From assembly GCF_042651065.1 (NCBI RefSeq), contig NZ_JBHSCH010000006.1, positions 76,348-140,347 on the forward strand: DNA of 64,000 nt. The letters run 5' to 3'. The stretch's first letter is position 1, and every line of letters begins with the position of its first letter. The position numbers were made by a program, and so were the translations under genes. A model generated the notes under the pieces. It searched no databases. It saw nothing but the letters and a program-made list of their open reading frames with translations, and had not been told where the DNA came from. The DNA comes from Pseudoroseomonas aestuarii. GTDB lineage: Bacteria; Pseudomonadota; Alphaproteobacteria; Acetobacterales; Acetobacteraceae. Positions 25,556 to 34,418 of this stretch are shown piece by piece.

Positions 25556-27541
25556 TCAGCCGCGCTCCGGCTGGCCGGGCTGCCCGGCCCGGGTGGGGGG
25601 CGGCCAGTCTTCCATCCCGCCCGCCGGCAGGGCCGGCCGCTCCGCCAGCGCCTCGGCCAGGACGATGCGATTCCGGCCATTCCGCTTGGCGTGGTAGAGG
25701 GCGCCGTCCGCCGCCTTGACCAGTTGCTCGGCGGCCATCAGGCCGCTGCCATGGCTGGCCGTGGCAACGCCGATGCTGACCGTCACCACCCGGAACGGCG
25801 TGTTGTCCTCATGCGGCCATTGCAGCCCCTCGATGGCGGCGCGCGCCGCCTCGGCCATGCGGGCCGCGCCGGCGCTGTCCGTGTCCGGCAGGAGGAGCAC
25901 CATCTCCTCCCCGCCATAGCGTGCGGCGAGGTCGGCCGGGCGGCGCGCCAGGGTGGACAGCGCGTCCGCCACCGCCTTCAGGCAGCAATCGCCCTGCGGA
26001 TGGCCATGGCGGTCGTTGAACGGCTTGAAGCGGTCCACGTCCAGCAGCAGGAGCGACAGGGCGCCGTCGCCGCGCACCATGCGCCGCCACTCGCGCTCCA
26101 GCGTCTCGTCGAAGGCCCGGCGGTTGGCGAGGCCGGTCAGGCCGTCGGTGCTGGCCAACCGATGCAGCTGCGCCTCCCGCGCCTTGTGCTCGCCGATGTC
26201 CCGGGCGACGATCACGGCGCCGTCGGGCCGGCCGGTGCGGGGGTCGCGCATGGGGTGCAGCGCCAGTTCGGCCCAGACCAGCGCACCGTCGCGCCGGTGC
26301 AGGCGGAGGGTGTGCCGGGTTGGCGGCAGCCCCTCCGAGACCATCCGCAGCAGTGTGGCCTGTATGGTGCCGCGGTCCTCGGCGGCCACGAGGTTGGGCA
26401 TGAACTGCCCGGCGATCTGCTGCGGCTGCCAGCCCAGCCAGGGCTGGATGCCCGGCGAGACATAGCGGATGATGCACTGCATATCGACCCGCATCGCCAC
26501 ATCGCTCGAATTCTCCGCCAGCGACCGGAAGCTGGCCTCGCTTTCCGCCAGGGCCTGGGCCACACGGTGCCGCTCCAGGGCGCTGCGGGTCAGCCGGACG
26601 CCGAGAAAGGCGAGCAGCAGGATCAGCCCGCCGGTGATCATGGCCCGCTTCGCCAGATCGTTCCGCCAGCCCGTCAGCACGTTCTCGACGGAGAGCGAGA
26701 CCACCAGCAGGATCGGATGGTTCTCGGCCCGGTGGAAGGCGCCGATGCGCTTCACGCCGTCGACCGGCGAGATGTAGCGGTCCGGCTTCTCCGGCCCGTC
26801 CTTCCCGGATTGCAGGATGTCCTGCCGCAGCCTGCGGCGGCCGATCAGGTCGTCGTGCGGCGGATGGCGGACCAGCACGGTGCCGTCGTCGCGGAACAGG
26901 GCGACGGTGCTCTGCGGCCCCAGGCCGAGCCACGCGTAGTGCGCGACGAAATGGGCCGTCTCGATGGTGGCGACGGCCACCCCGGCCAGGCTGCCATCGG
27001 GGCCTTCGATCCGGCGCGAGAGGGTGAGCATCCACGCGCCCGACGCGCGGTCGCGCACGGGCAGGCCCAGATAGGCCACGCCGCCGCCCGCCGCACCCTG
27101 GTGGAGGAATTCGTCGCGCTCCGCCGGGCCGGCATCGGCGCCGGGATGGGACGTGGCGAGCAGGGCGCCGTCCGGGCCGTGGATGGAGAAGCGCAGGCCC
27201 CGCTGCAGCATGGTGGCCCGTCGCTCCAGCAACAGGTTCAGCCGGCCGAGGGCCGGAAGCTGCAGGCCCTCGCTCCGGGCGGTCTCCACGAGGCTGACCA
27301 GCATGACATCCGCCAGGCTCAGCATGTCATCGGCATGCTGCACCAGCGCGCGGGCCAGGCTGGTGACCGAGGCCTCGGCCTTCTGCAGCTGCTCGGCACG
27401 GGCGCGGACGCTGTTCAGGGTCTCGACCCCGAGCAGCGCCAGGCAGGCCAGCATGCCGAAGGCGGCCATGCGCAGGGGCAGGCTCCCGGCCACGCCGTGC
27501 AACCTGGAAGCCTGGACCTTGAAGGGCAGGAGCAGACGCAA
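25556..27541 (-). CDS. Membrane-bound diguanylate cyclase with Cache-like and PAS domains
   Basis: 661 residues. Two membrane helices (about 22-42 and 300-320) enclose a periplasmic double-Cache-like sensor (RFSIHGPDGALLATSHPG, VRDRASGAWMLTLSRRI). A PAS domain follows (EASFRSLAENSSDVAMRVD, about 345-465), then GGDEF. The GGDEF motif is the GGEEM variant at 543-547 (RYGGEEMVLLLPD), consistent with an active site, after DGLTGLANRR. It should make cyclic di-GMP on sensing a periplasmic signal. It is divergent from the TRAP operon, which could supply or share the ligand (inference). Confidence 0.88.
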   Translation of the reverse strand: MRLLLPFKVQASRLHGVAGSLPLRMAAFGMLACLALLGVETLNSVRARAEQLQKAEASVTSLARALVQHADDMLSLADVMLVSLVETARSEGLQLPALGRLNLLLERRATMLQRGLRFSIHGPDGALLATSHPGADAGPAERDEFLHQGAAGGGVAYLGLPVRDRASGAWMLTLSRRIEGPDGSLAGVAVATIETAHFVAHYAWLGLGPQSTVALFRDDGTVLVRHPPHDDLIGRRRLRQDILQSGKDGPEKPDRYISPVDGVKRIGAFHRAENHPILLVVSLSVENVLTGWRNDLAKRAMITGGLILLLAFLGVRLTRSALERHRVAQALAESEASFRSLAENSSDVAMRVDMQCIIRYVSPGIQPWLGWQPQQIAGQFMPNLVAAEDRGTIQATLLRMVSEGLPPTRHTLRLHRRDGALVWAELALHPMRDPRTGRPDGAVIVARDIGEHKAREAQLHRLASTDGLTGLANRRAFDETLEREWRRMVRGDGALSLLLLDVDRFKPFNDRHGHPQGDCCLKAVADALSTLARRPADLAARYGGEEMVLLLPDTDSAGAARMAEAARAAIEGLQWPHEDNTPFRVVTVSIGVATASHGSGLMAAEQLVKAADGALYHAKRNGRNRIVLAEALAERPALPAGGMEDWPPPTRAGQPGQPERG

Positions 27542-27573
27542 GGTGCGGCCTCGACAACCCGGGGAGCGACCGG

Positions 27574-27725
27574 CGCAGACTAGACCGGCTCCCCCCGCCC
27601 GTGGCCGCGGCCGGTGCCTCGATTTTGCCCGCCGGCCCCTGCCCCGGCGCCGGGGCGGCCGGCGCGGGACGCCCAGCCCCGCATTTCTGCGGTTTTGTTT
27701 TCCTTTGTCACCGGTCTAGTCTGCG
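27574..27725. promoter_or_regulatory. Perfect 15-bp inverted repeat flanking a divergent promoter region
   Basis: CGCAGACTAGACCGG at 27574-27588 is exactly repeated in inverse orientation (CCGGTCTAGTCTGCG) at 27711-27725, with 122 bases between. The region separates the cyclase and TRAP operons. The motif is relatively AT-containing (CTAGAC). The arms could be paired operators for looping, or the ends of a small inserted element. Confidence 0.5.
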
Positions 27726-27773
27726 TCGCAGGCCATCGGACGTATGGCCATCTGATAATATGGGAGAACGACC

Positions 27774-28778
27774 ATGGATCGCAGGACGCTGCTTGGCGCC
27801 ACGCTGGGAGTCGCGGGGGGGGTCACGGGCTTCGCCATCACCGGGCGGGCCCAGGCCCAGGCCATCACCCTGAACGGCGCGTCGCAGTTCAACGACGAGC
27901 ACGCCTTCACCCGCTGCATCGTCCGGTTCGAGGAGCTGGTGAAGCAGTATTACGGCAAGCCCATCAACTTCATCCTGCACAAGAACAGCAGCCTGGGGCT
28001 GGAGAAGCAGTACTTCGAGTACATGGCGCAGGGCCGCGCGGTGGATTACGGCATCGTCTCGCCGGCGCACATGTCCACCTTCTCCCGCGCAGCACCCTTC
28101 ATCGACGCGCCCTTCCTGTTCCGCGACCTGCCGCACTGGAACAAGGTGCTGGAGCAGGACATGCTGAAGCCGATCGCCGAGGAGGTGGAGAAGCGGGCGC
28201 GGGTGATGCTGGTGGGCTATGCCGGCGGCGGCGTGCGCAACATCTTCGCCAGCCGCCCGGCCGGCAACCTGGAGGCGCTGCGCGGCATGAAGGTGCGGGT
28301 GCAGGGCGCGCCGATCTGGAGCCGCACCTTCGCCGCGGCCGGCATGTCCCCCACCGTCATCGCCTACAACGAGGTCTACAACGCCATCCAGAACAACGTC
28401 ATCGAGGCGGGCGAGAACGAGGCGGCGGGCGTCGAGCAGATGCGCTTCTACGAGGTGGCGCCGCACCTCTCGATGACGCAGCACGCCATCACCATCCGCC
28501 CGCTCTGCTTCTCCGCCGTCACCTTCGCGCGGCTGCCGGCCGACCTGCAGGCGGCCATCCGCCGCGCCGGGCCGGAGGCCGCGGCCTATGGGCGGCAGAT
28601 CGAATCCACCGAGGACGGGCAGAAGATCGCCGCGCTGGAAGCCGCGGGGCGGCTGAAGCGCGTGCCCTTCACCGACCGCGACGCGCTGCAGCAGAAGGTG
28701 TCGCCGGTGCTGGCCACCTACGCCAAGGAGATCGACGCGGAGGCCATCCTGCGCCGCATCGCCGAGGTGACGAGCTGA
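27774..28778 (+). CDS. TRAP transporter solute-binding protein (DctP family)
   Basis: 334 residues with a signal peptide MDRRTLLGATLGVAGGVTGFA...AQA. DctP landmarks are FNDEHAFTRCIVRFEELV at the mature N-terminus and a central LRGMKVRVQGAPIW block supplying the carboxylate-binding arginine. It captures an organic acid for the DctQ and DctM genes downstream. GGGAG lies upstream of ATG 27774. Substrate unknown; C4-dicarboxylates or sugar acids are common. Confidence 0.9.
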   Translation: MDRRTLLGATLGVAGGVTGFAITGRAQAQAITLNGASQFNDEHAFTRCIVRFEELVKQYYGKPINFILHKNSSLGLEKQYFEYMAQGRAVDYGIVSPAHMSTFSRAAPFIDAPFLFRDLPHWNKVLEQDMLKPIAEEVEKRARVMLVGYAGGGVRNIFASRPAGNLEALRGMKVRVQGAPIWSRTFAAAGMSPTVIAYNEVYNAIQNNVIEAGENEAAGVEQMRFYEVAPHLSMTQHAITIRPLCFSAVTFARLPADLQAAIRRAGPEAAAYGRQIESTEDGQKIAALEAAGRLKRVPFTDRDALQQKVSPVLATYAKEIDAEAILRRIAEVTS

Positions 28779-28821
28779 GGGACAGGCCGCAGCGACCCTA
28801 GCCCTTTAGCTGGACGAAACG

Positions 28822-29328
28822 ATGACTGAACCACAACGGGCGGGGCCGCTGCGGCGCCTCGCCGACGCCTATGCGGCGCTGCTGCGGGGGCTGCTCGGCC
28901 TCAGCGTGCTGGTGCTGCTGTTCCCTGTCACGCTGCAGGTGTTCTCGCGCTACACCGCTGTCATCCCGCACTACATCTGGACGGAGGAGATGGCGCGCTT
29001 CGCGCTGGTCTGGATGGTGATGCTGGGCGCCATCCTGGCGGTGCGCGAGGGCACGCACTTCATCGTCGACGTGTTCCCCGTCCTCTCCCCGCGCGCGACG
29101 GCGCTGATGGAGCTGGTCTCCGGCAGCTTCGTGCTGGTGATGGCCGGGGTGTTCCTGGTCTGGGGCTGGGAGTTCACCGAGTTCGCCTTCTACCGCATCA
29201 GCGAGATGGCGGAGTTGCCGCTCTGGCTGATCCATATGGCCTGGCCGGTGGCCGGTGCTTCCTGGCTGCTGTTCATGGGGCTGCGCATGGCCGACGCGGC
29301 GCTGCTGCTGCGGAGGCGGGACGCATGA
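28822..29328 (+). CDS. TRAP transporter small permease subunit (DctQ)
   Basis: 168 residues, four membrane helices, with the subfamily loop YIWTEEMARFALVWMVMLGA near residue 55. It joins the large permease to form the sodium-driven membrane unit. Its stop overlaps the next ATG (ATGA at 29325-29328), typical of dctPQM operons. Confidence 0.9.
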   Translation: MTEPQRAGPLRRLADAYAALLRGLLGLSVLVLLFPVTLQVFSRYTAVIPHYIWTEEMARFALVWMVMLGAILAVREGTHFIVDVFPVLSPRATALMELVSGSFVLVMAGVFLVWGWEFTEFAFYRISEMAELPLWLIHMAWPVAGASWLLFMGLRMADAALLLRRRDA

Positions 29329-30644
29329 ACGGGGCCGTCCTCTCCTCCGGCACGGCGGCGGCGCTGATGTTCGGGGTGTTCTTCGGGCTGATGGCGCTGC
29401 GCGTGCCGGTGGCCTTCTGCCTCGGCCTCGCCTGCCTGCCGATCATGCTGATCGAGCCGCACCTCTCCCCCGCGCTGATGGTGCAGGAGACCTTCAACGC
29501 CTACAACAGCTTCATCCTGCTGGCGGTGCCCTTCTTCCTGCTCACCGCCAACCTGATGAATGTCGGCGGCATCACCGACCGGCTGATGCGGCTGGCGCGG
29601 GCGCTGGTCGGGCACTTCCCCGGCGGGCTGGCGCAGATCAACGTGGTGCTCTCCTTCTTCTTCGCCGGCATCTCCGGCAGCTCCACCGCCGATGCCGCCA
29701 GCCAGGGCAAGATCTTCATCGAGGCGCAGCGCAAGGAGGGGTATGACGACAGCTTCTCCGTCGCCATCACCGCCGTCTCGGCGGTGCTCGCCGTCATCAT
29801 CCCGCCCTCGATCCTGATGATCGTCTGGGGCGGCGTGCTCAGCGTCTCGATCGGCGCGCTGTTCCTGGCGGGCGTGGTGCCGGGGCTGCTGATCGCGGGG
29901 GTGCAGATGGCCACGGTGCACACCTACGCCAAGCTGCGCGGCTACCCGACCTATCCGCGCTCCACCCTGCGGGAGCTGGGCGTGGCGCTGTTCGTGGCGC
30001 TGCCGGCGCTCACCACGCCCTTCATCATCATCGGCGGCAAGCTGTTCGGCTGGTTCACCGCCACGGAATCCGCCTGCATTGCGGTGCTCTACGCCGGCGC
30101 CCTCTCGCTGCTGGTCTACCGCGAGATGGACATGAAGGGGCTGTGGGCGGCGCTGCTCGATTCCGGGCGGCTGGCGGCCGTGGCGCTGTTCTGCGTCGGC
30201 ACCGCCAGCGCCTTCGGCTGGCTGCTGGCCTATTACGAGATCCCGAAGGTGCTGCTGGCCGGCGTCGAGGCCTGGGGCATGGGGCCGCTCGGGGTGGGCC
30301 TGTTCATCGCCGCGGTGTTCCTGATCACGGGGTGCTTCCTCGATGCCATCCCGGCCATCATCATCGTCGGCAGCATCCTGCAGCCGCTCACCGTCTCGGT
30401 CGGCATCGACCCGGTGCAGTTTGCCATGATCGGCATCGTCTCGCTGGCCTTCGGGCTGGTCACGCCGCCCTATGGCCTCTGCCTGATGATCGCCTGCTCG
30501 GTGGCGGGGATGCGCATGGCAGATGCGCTGAAGGACACCTTCATCATGCTGATGCCGATGCTGGCGGTGCTGCTGCTGATCATCGCCTGGCCCGGGCTGG
30601 TGCTGTTCCTGCCGAGCCTGGTCTCGCCGGAATTCCTCAACTGA
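29325..30644 (+). CDS. TRAP transporter large permease subunit (DctM)
   Basis: 439 residues with about twelve membrane segments. Landmarks are FFFAGISGSSTADAASQGKIF near residue 110 and the VIIPPSILMIVWGG region, both typical of DctM. It forms the transport channel. It is last in a dctPQM operon and followed five bases later by a strong GC hairpin. Confidence 0.92.
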   Translation: MNGAVLSSGTAAALMFGVFFGLMALRVPVAFCLGLACLPIMLIEPHLSPALMVQETFNAYNSFILLAVPFFLLTANLMNVGGITDRLMRLARALVGHFPGGLAQINVVLSFFFAGISGSSTADAASQGKIFIEAQRKEGYDDSFSVAITAVSAVLAVIIPPSILMIVWGGVLSVSIGALFLAGVVPGLLIAGVQMATVHTYAKLRGYPTYPRSTLRELGVALFVALPALTTPFIIIGGKLFGWFTATESACIAVLYAGALSLLVYREMDMKGLWAALLDSGRLAAVALFCVGTASAFGWLLAYYEIPKVLLAGVEAWGMGPLGVGLFIAAVFLITGCFLDAIPAIIIVGSILQPLTVSVGIDPVQFAMIGIVSLAFGLVTPPYGLCLMIACSVAGMRMADALKDTFIMLMPMLAVLLLIIAWPGLVLFLPSLVSPEFLN

Positions 30645-30648
30645 ATCC

Positions 30649-30674
30649 GGGAGGGGGCCGCCGCGCCCCCTCCC
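30649..30674 (+). terminator. Hairpin after the TRAP operon
   Basis: GGGAGGGGGC (649-658) pairs perfectly with GCCCCCTCCC (665-674) across a six-base loop. It follows the dctM stop by five bases and is the likely operon end, though no T-tract follows. Confidence 0.55.
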
Positions 30675-30789
30675 CGCCGCCCCCCTTGCCGGCGGGGCCG
30701 CGAAGCACGATCTCCGCCCTTCAGGCGGCACGGCACGGCCCGGCATGGTGCCGGCCGGCCGCCGCACGGATCAGGCGGAACACGGACGG

Positions 30790-30993
30790 ATGGCGTCACA
30801 GCTCTGGTTTCTGGGCAGCCTGCTGGTGGCGCTGGGCATCGCCGCTCATGTGCTGGGCTGGGACACCCTGCTCTGGATCCCGGCCATGCTGATGGAGACG
30901 GTGGAGCAAAGCCCGGGCACGGCCGGCCTCATCGTCGCCGGTGGCATGCTGATGCTGGTGGCGCGGCTGATCGGCCGGCGGCGGCGGGACTGA
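30790..30993 (+). CDS. Small two-helix membrane protein, unknown
   Basis: 67 residues with two hydrophobic segments (about 6-24 and 41-58) and a basic tail RLIGRRRRD. No family is recognised. ATG 30790 is preceded by ACGG rather than a clear ribosome-binding site; a GTG-type upstream start is possible. It converges on the small gene at 31002-31133. Coding status is likely but not certain. Confidence 0.5.
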   Translation: MASQLWFLGSLLVALGIAAHVLGWDTLLWIPAMLMETVEQSPGTAGLIVAGGMLMLVARLIGRRRRD

Positions 30994-31001
30994 GGCGCGC
31001 C

Positions 31002-31133
31002 TCAGCGCCGGCGGCGGCCGCGCGAGATACGCCAGAGGCCCAGCCCGTAGCGCGCCACCCCGTAGCCGCCCAGCCCGATACCGAGCAGGCTGGCACCCCA
31101 GATCAGGGCGGCGAGGATGTCCTGCCCCCCCAT
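31002..31133 (-). CDS. 43-residue membrane microprotein
   Basis: The frame reads MGGQDILAALIWGASLLGIG, then GLGGYGVARYGLGLWRISRG and ends RRRR. That is one hydrophobic glycine-zipper-like helix with an arginine tail, resembling small inner-membrane proteins. AAGG lies upstream, and its ATG starts two bases after the stop of the 31136-31609 gene, suggesting a shared transcript. Function unknown. Confidence 0.5.
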   Translation of the reverse strand: MGGQDILAALIWGASLLGIGLGGYGVARYGLGLWRISRGRRRR

Positions 31134-31135
31134 GC

Positions 31136-31609
31136 TCAGCCTTGGCGATCGTTCCTCATCGCCTGATCATGCGCCTTCCACAGTGTGAATTCCAGCCTCA
31201 GCACATAAGCCAGGGACAGCAGCGCGGTGGCCAGCAGCGCCGCCCCATAGGCGCTCCGCAGCGCCGGGCGCACGGCGCGCGCCAGCAGGGCGGGGTCCGA
31301 CATCGCCACCAGCCCCAGCACCGCCGCATGGGCGCAGAGGAAGAACAGCAGCAGCGCCACCGCCCAGCGGTTGAAGGCCCCCGCGCACTGCCAGGCACGG
31401 TCCGGTGCGCAGGCGCGGAACACCAGGTCCGAGACCGGCCACAGCGCCAGCAGCAGCCCCAGCGCCGAGGCCTGCGGGCCGAAGCGCACGAGCATTTCGC
31501 CCAGCTCCAGCACCGGCAGGGGAGAGCGGTAATTGTCGCGGAAGATCACCGCCAGTGTGCCCAGCAGTCCAAAAGTCTGGGCCAGGGTCCAGCGCGCCAG
31601 ATTTTCCAT
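31136..31609 (-). CDS. Four-helix membrane protein, unknown
   Basis: 157 residues with about four hydrophobic segments (near 8-24, 45-62, 80-103 and 120-140) and short charged loops. No motif is recognised. It is followed at once by the 43-residue membrane microprotein. Placement beside transporter genes does not reveal a role. Confidence 0.6.
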   Translation of the reverse strand: MENLARWTLAQTFGLLGTLAVIFRDNYRSPLPVLELGEMLVRFGPQASALGLLLALWPVSDLVFRACAPDRAWQCAGAFNRWAVALLLFFLCAHAAVLGLVAMSDPALLARAVRPALRSAYGAALLATALLSLAYVLRLEFTLWKAHDQAMRNDRQG

Positions 31610-31810
31610 GCCCTCCTCCCGTCCTGCCTTGGTGTGCCATGCGGTCGGGAGCGGGGCAATGTTCTTCTTTTGTTCGAACGATCACGCACGCGGGAAAGGG
31701 GTGGCAGCGCACTCCGCCACAGCCCCGGCGTGCATCGCCACCGGCGGGAGGGGACGGAACGCCTGCCCTGCCCCCGCGTTCCCTCTCCAGACGCTGCCAA
31801 GGCCCCTGCC

Positions 31811-32233
31811 ATGCCACCTCGCACAGACGCCGACACCGATGCCACCCGCCGCCGCCTGGAGGCCGTCGCCCGCCTGCTGGACAGCCGCTGGCGCCTTCCC
31901 CTCACCAACATCCGCTTCGGCGCCGATCCGGTGCTGAATCTGGTGCCCGGCCTGGGTTTGCTGGCCTCCAAGGGGGTGTCGGTCTACCTGCTGTGGGAGG
32001 CGCGGCGGCTCGGCGTGCCGTTGCCCACGCTGCTGCGGATGCTGGGCCATCTCGGCCTCGACACGCTGATCAGCGCGGTGCCGGTGGTCGGCTGGGCGGG
32101 GGACGTGTTCTACCGCGCCAATCTGCGCAACATGCGGCTGCTGCGCGAGCACCTGGACCGCCCGCTCGACAGCCCCCCGCTGGACATGCCCTCGCCGGAC
32201 AGGCCGCCACCGCGCCGCTTGCCGCCGGGCTGA
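31811..32233 (+). CDS. DUF4112 family protein
   Basis: 140 residues. The sequence RLEAVARLLDSRWRLPLTNIRFG, then LNLVPGLGLLASKGVSVYLLWEARRLGVP and LDTLISAVPVVGWAGDVFYRANLRN, is the DUF4112 pattern, a small membrane-associated family of unknown role. A proline-rich tail (PPLDMPSPDRPPPRR) follows. ATG 31811 begins the conserved block. Confidence 0.8.
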   Translation: MPPRTDADTDATRRRLEAVARLLDSRWRLPLTNIRFGADPVLNLVPGLGLLASKGVSVYLLWEARRLGVPLPTLLRMLGHLGLDTLISAVPVVGWAGDVFYRANLRNMRLLREHLDRPLDSPPLDMPSPDRPPPRRLPPG

Positions 32234-32243
32234 GGCCCGGCCG

Positions 32244-32675
32244 TCAGCCGGCGGGGGTGCCCAGCAGGTGCAGCACCAGCTCCCGCCGGTGCGGCCGGGT
32301 GCGGTGCTCGCAGAGATAGACGGCCTGCCAGCGGCCCAGCACCGGCTTCCCCTCCAGCACGGGGATGGAAAGCTGCGTCTGGGTCAGCACGGCCCGCAGA
32401 TGGGCGGGCATGTCGTCCGGCCCCTCCTCGTCATGCCGGTAGGCCATGGCATCGCCATCCGGCACCAGGCGGCCGAGGAAATCCTCCAGGTCCTGCAGCA
32501 CCTCGGGCGAGGCATTTTCCTGCACCAGCAGCGAGGCGGAGGTATGGCGGCACCAGATTGTCAGCAGGCCGGTGCCGATGCCGCATTCCGCCACCCAGCC
32601 GCAGAGCGGCGCGGTGATGTCGCGCAGGCCGCGCCCGCGGGTGGCGACCTCCAGGCGGTGGCTGTGCTGCCGCAT
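32244..32675 (-). CDS. YjbQ (UPF0047) family protein
   Basis: 143 residues. The family signature TIWCRHTSASLLVQENASPEV is at about 40-60, with YRHDEEGPDDMPAHLRAVL and LGRWQAVYLCEHR. YjbQ proteins have a beta-fold with a conserved HTSA cluster and reported weak thiamin-phosphate synthase activity; the true role is unsettled. It may share a transcript with the gene upstream at 32686-33096. Confidence 0.9.
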   Translation of the reverse strand: MRQHSHRLEVATRGRGLRDITAPLCGWVAECGIGTGLLTIWCRHTSASLLVQENASPEVLQDLEDFLGRLVPDGDAMAYRHDEEGPDDMPAHLRAVLTQTQLSIPVLEGKPVLGRWQAVYLCEHRTRPHRRELVLHLLGTPAG

Positions 32676-32685
32676 GGCGCGCGGC

Positions 32686-33096
32686 TCAGTGCGGCCGCTG
32701 GGCGCGCAGCTCGGCCAGCACGGCCCGCAGCTTCGCATGCGCGGCGGCCACGTCCGGGCGCAGCAGGAAGCCGCCCATCTTCTGCCGGATCTCCGCCGCC
32801 TCGCCATCGCCCTCCTCCACCAGGCCGGTGGCGCGGGACAGGAAGCCCTGCATCGCCTCCGGCGAAGGGGTGGCGCCCTTCGCGCCGGCCTCGTCGATGG
32901 CCAGGATCAGGTCACTCAGCCGGCGCAGCCAGAGGAAGGCGGGGTCGTGCATCACCGCTTGCAGCAGGGCATAGGGATTGCCGGCCGCGGCGGAGCCGGA
33001 GGCCTGGGCGTTCAGCAGGCTGCGGTGCAGCTCGGCGATGGCGGCCGCCAGCCGGCGATGCGGCGGTGCGGCGGGGGCGGTGCGAGGCTGGATCAT
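32686..33096 (-). CDS. Hypothetical helical protein
   Basis: 136 residues, predicted mostly helical. It has RRLAAAIAELHRSLLNAQAS, then YALLQAVMHDPAFLWLRRLSDLILAID in part and DVAAAHAKLRAVLAEL. The pattern HxxLL...DPAF.WLR..S recurs in uncharacterised alphaproteobacterial proteins. No enzyme motif is visible. ATG 33096 has GGAA upstream; the longer frame lacks support. Confidence 0.65.
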   Translation of the reverse strand: MIQPRTAPAAPPHRRLAAAIAELHRSLLNAQASGSAAAGNPYALLQAVMHDPAFLWLRRLSDLILAIDEAGAKGATPSPEAMQGFLSRATGLVEEGDGEAAEIRQKMGGFLLRPDVAAAHAKLRAVLAELRAQRPH

Positions 33097-33155
33097 GTCT
33101 TCCGCTATACCCGCCACGCGCCGGAAGGCGAGAGAGGGGATGCCGCGCAGGCATG

Positions 33156-33185
33156 AAAAAGGCCGGCATCGCAAGGATGCCGGCC
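33156..33185 (-). terminator. Rho-independent terminator of the RTX-like gene
   Basis: Read on the minus strand, GGCCGGCATC pairs with GATGCCGGCC around CTTGC, followed by TTTTT. It lies 40 bases beyond the 33225 stop. Confidence 0.85.
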
Positions 33186-33224
33186 CGGTGCGGAAGAGCC
33201 CGGCCCGGGCTCTCCCTGTCCGCG

Positions 33225-34346
33225 TCAGGCGACGACCGGATCGTAGGCGCCGGTCCGGCCCTCGGCGAGGCCGTACTGGATCCAGTGGGCCGCCAGGGCA
33301 TCGGCCGAGGTCACGCCCGCCGAGGCCAGGTCCATGTTCGCAGCGGCGTAGCTCGCCTCGTTGAACTGGTCGACCACGCGCTCCTCGGCGTAGCCGTTCT
33401 GGATGTAGTGCAGCGCACCGGCATCGGCATAGGCCTCGGCGCCATTGCCGCCGCGGAAGGCCTCGATCAGGTCGGTGTGGCTGGCCACATACTGCAGCCC
33501 GTCGAAGCCGACGGTACGCTCCTCGGCGCGGCCATTCTGGATGTAGTGGGCCGCGCCCGCATCCTCGATCGCCATCGCGCCACCGGCGCCCTTGAAGGCA
33601 TCGATCAGGTCGCCGTAGCTGGCGACGTAGTCGAGGCCGTCGAAGCTGATGGCCCGGCCCTCATTGAAGCCGTTCTGCACATAGTGCTCCGTGCCGAGCG
33701 CCTCATTCACGCCGAAGGCGCTGATCAGATCCTCGTGGCTGGCGATGTAGGAGAGACCCGCGAAGTCGGTCGGGCGGCCCTCGGCGCGGCCGGCGGCCAG
33801 GTAGTGGCGCGCGCCGCCCTGGTCGGAATTGGCGCCGAAATCCTCGTTCGCCAGTACATCCGGGTTGGCGGCCAGATAGGCATTGCCGTCAAAGCTGAGC
33901 TGGCGGCCCTCGACGGAGCCGAAATCGCGGAAGTGGTCCCACGCCGCGTCCGGGTTCACGCCCAGCGCGTCGGCCACGTCCAGATTCGACGCCAGATAGG
34001 TGTAGGCGAAGAATTCGTTGAAATCGTCGAGCTCATAGGTGCCGGGATTGTCGGCGAATTCCAGCCCCTCGACGTCCAGAAGGCTCTTCACTCCCTCAGG
34101 GCCGCGCAGGATGCCTTCATCCTCGTAGCGGTAGACCTCCCACTGGGCGATATCGCCGCCGACGCGGACGGTGTCCCGGCCATCGCCGCCCTCGATGCGG
34201 TCATTGCCGAGGCCCGGGTAGATCAGGTCATCGCCGCCACGGGCCTCGACACGGTCATTGCCCCCGAGCGCGACGATGATGTCGTTCTCGCGCGAATTGG
34301 GGGAAACGAGGTCGTCGTTGCCCTCAGTGCCCTGGATGATAGCCAT
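33225..34346 (-). CDS. RTX calcium-binding protein with six tandem repeats
   Basis: 373 residues, very acidic, no signal peptide. The N-terminus has RTX nonapeptides (GTEGNDDL, LGGNDRVEARGGDDLIYPG, GGDGRDTV). From about residue 110 there are six copies of a 40-48 residue unit of form YxAS-x2-DL...HYIQNG-x-AEGR, spaced by SFDGL. RTX proteins without an N-terminal signal leave by type I secretion and fold on binding calcium outside. The repeat type occurs in secreted alphaproteobacterial surface proteins. No TolC/HlyB/HlyD genes are nearby. Function, perhaps adhesion or surface layer, is inference. Confidence 0.8.
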   Translation of the reverse strand: MAIIQGTEGNDDLVSPNSRENDIIVALGGNDRVEARGGDDLIYPGLGNDRIEGGDGRDTVRVGGDIAQWEVYRYEDEGILRGPEGVKSLLDVEGLEFADNPGTYELDDFNEFFAYTYLASNLDVADALGVNPDAAWDHFRDFGSVEGRQLSFDGNAYLAANPDVLANEDFGANSDQGGARHYLAAGRAEGRPTDFAGLSYIASHEDLISAFGVNEALGTEHYVQNGFNEGRAISFDGLDYVASYGDLIDAFKGAGGAMAIEDAGAAHYIQNGRAEERTVGFDGLQYVASHTDLIEAFRGGNGAEAYADAGALHYIQNGYAEERVVDQFNEASYAAANMDLASAGVTSADALAAHWIQYGLAEGRTGAYDPVVA

Positions 34347-34418
34347 TGGCGTTTCTCCTTCTTCGTCCGCGCAGGAAAACGGCCAGAAGCGGAGGCGGTT
34401 TCTTTTTCGGCCAGGCTG

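Noticed and set aside
27542..27773. A small insertion element bounded by the 15-bp inverted repeats
   Set aside because: No transposase, no target-site duplication seen, and only about 120 bases between the arms; kept as a possible operator pair.
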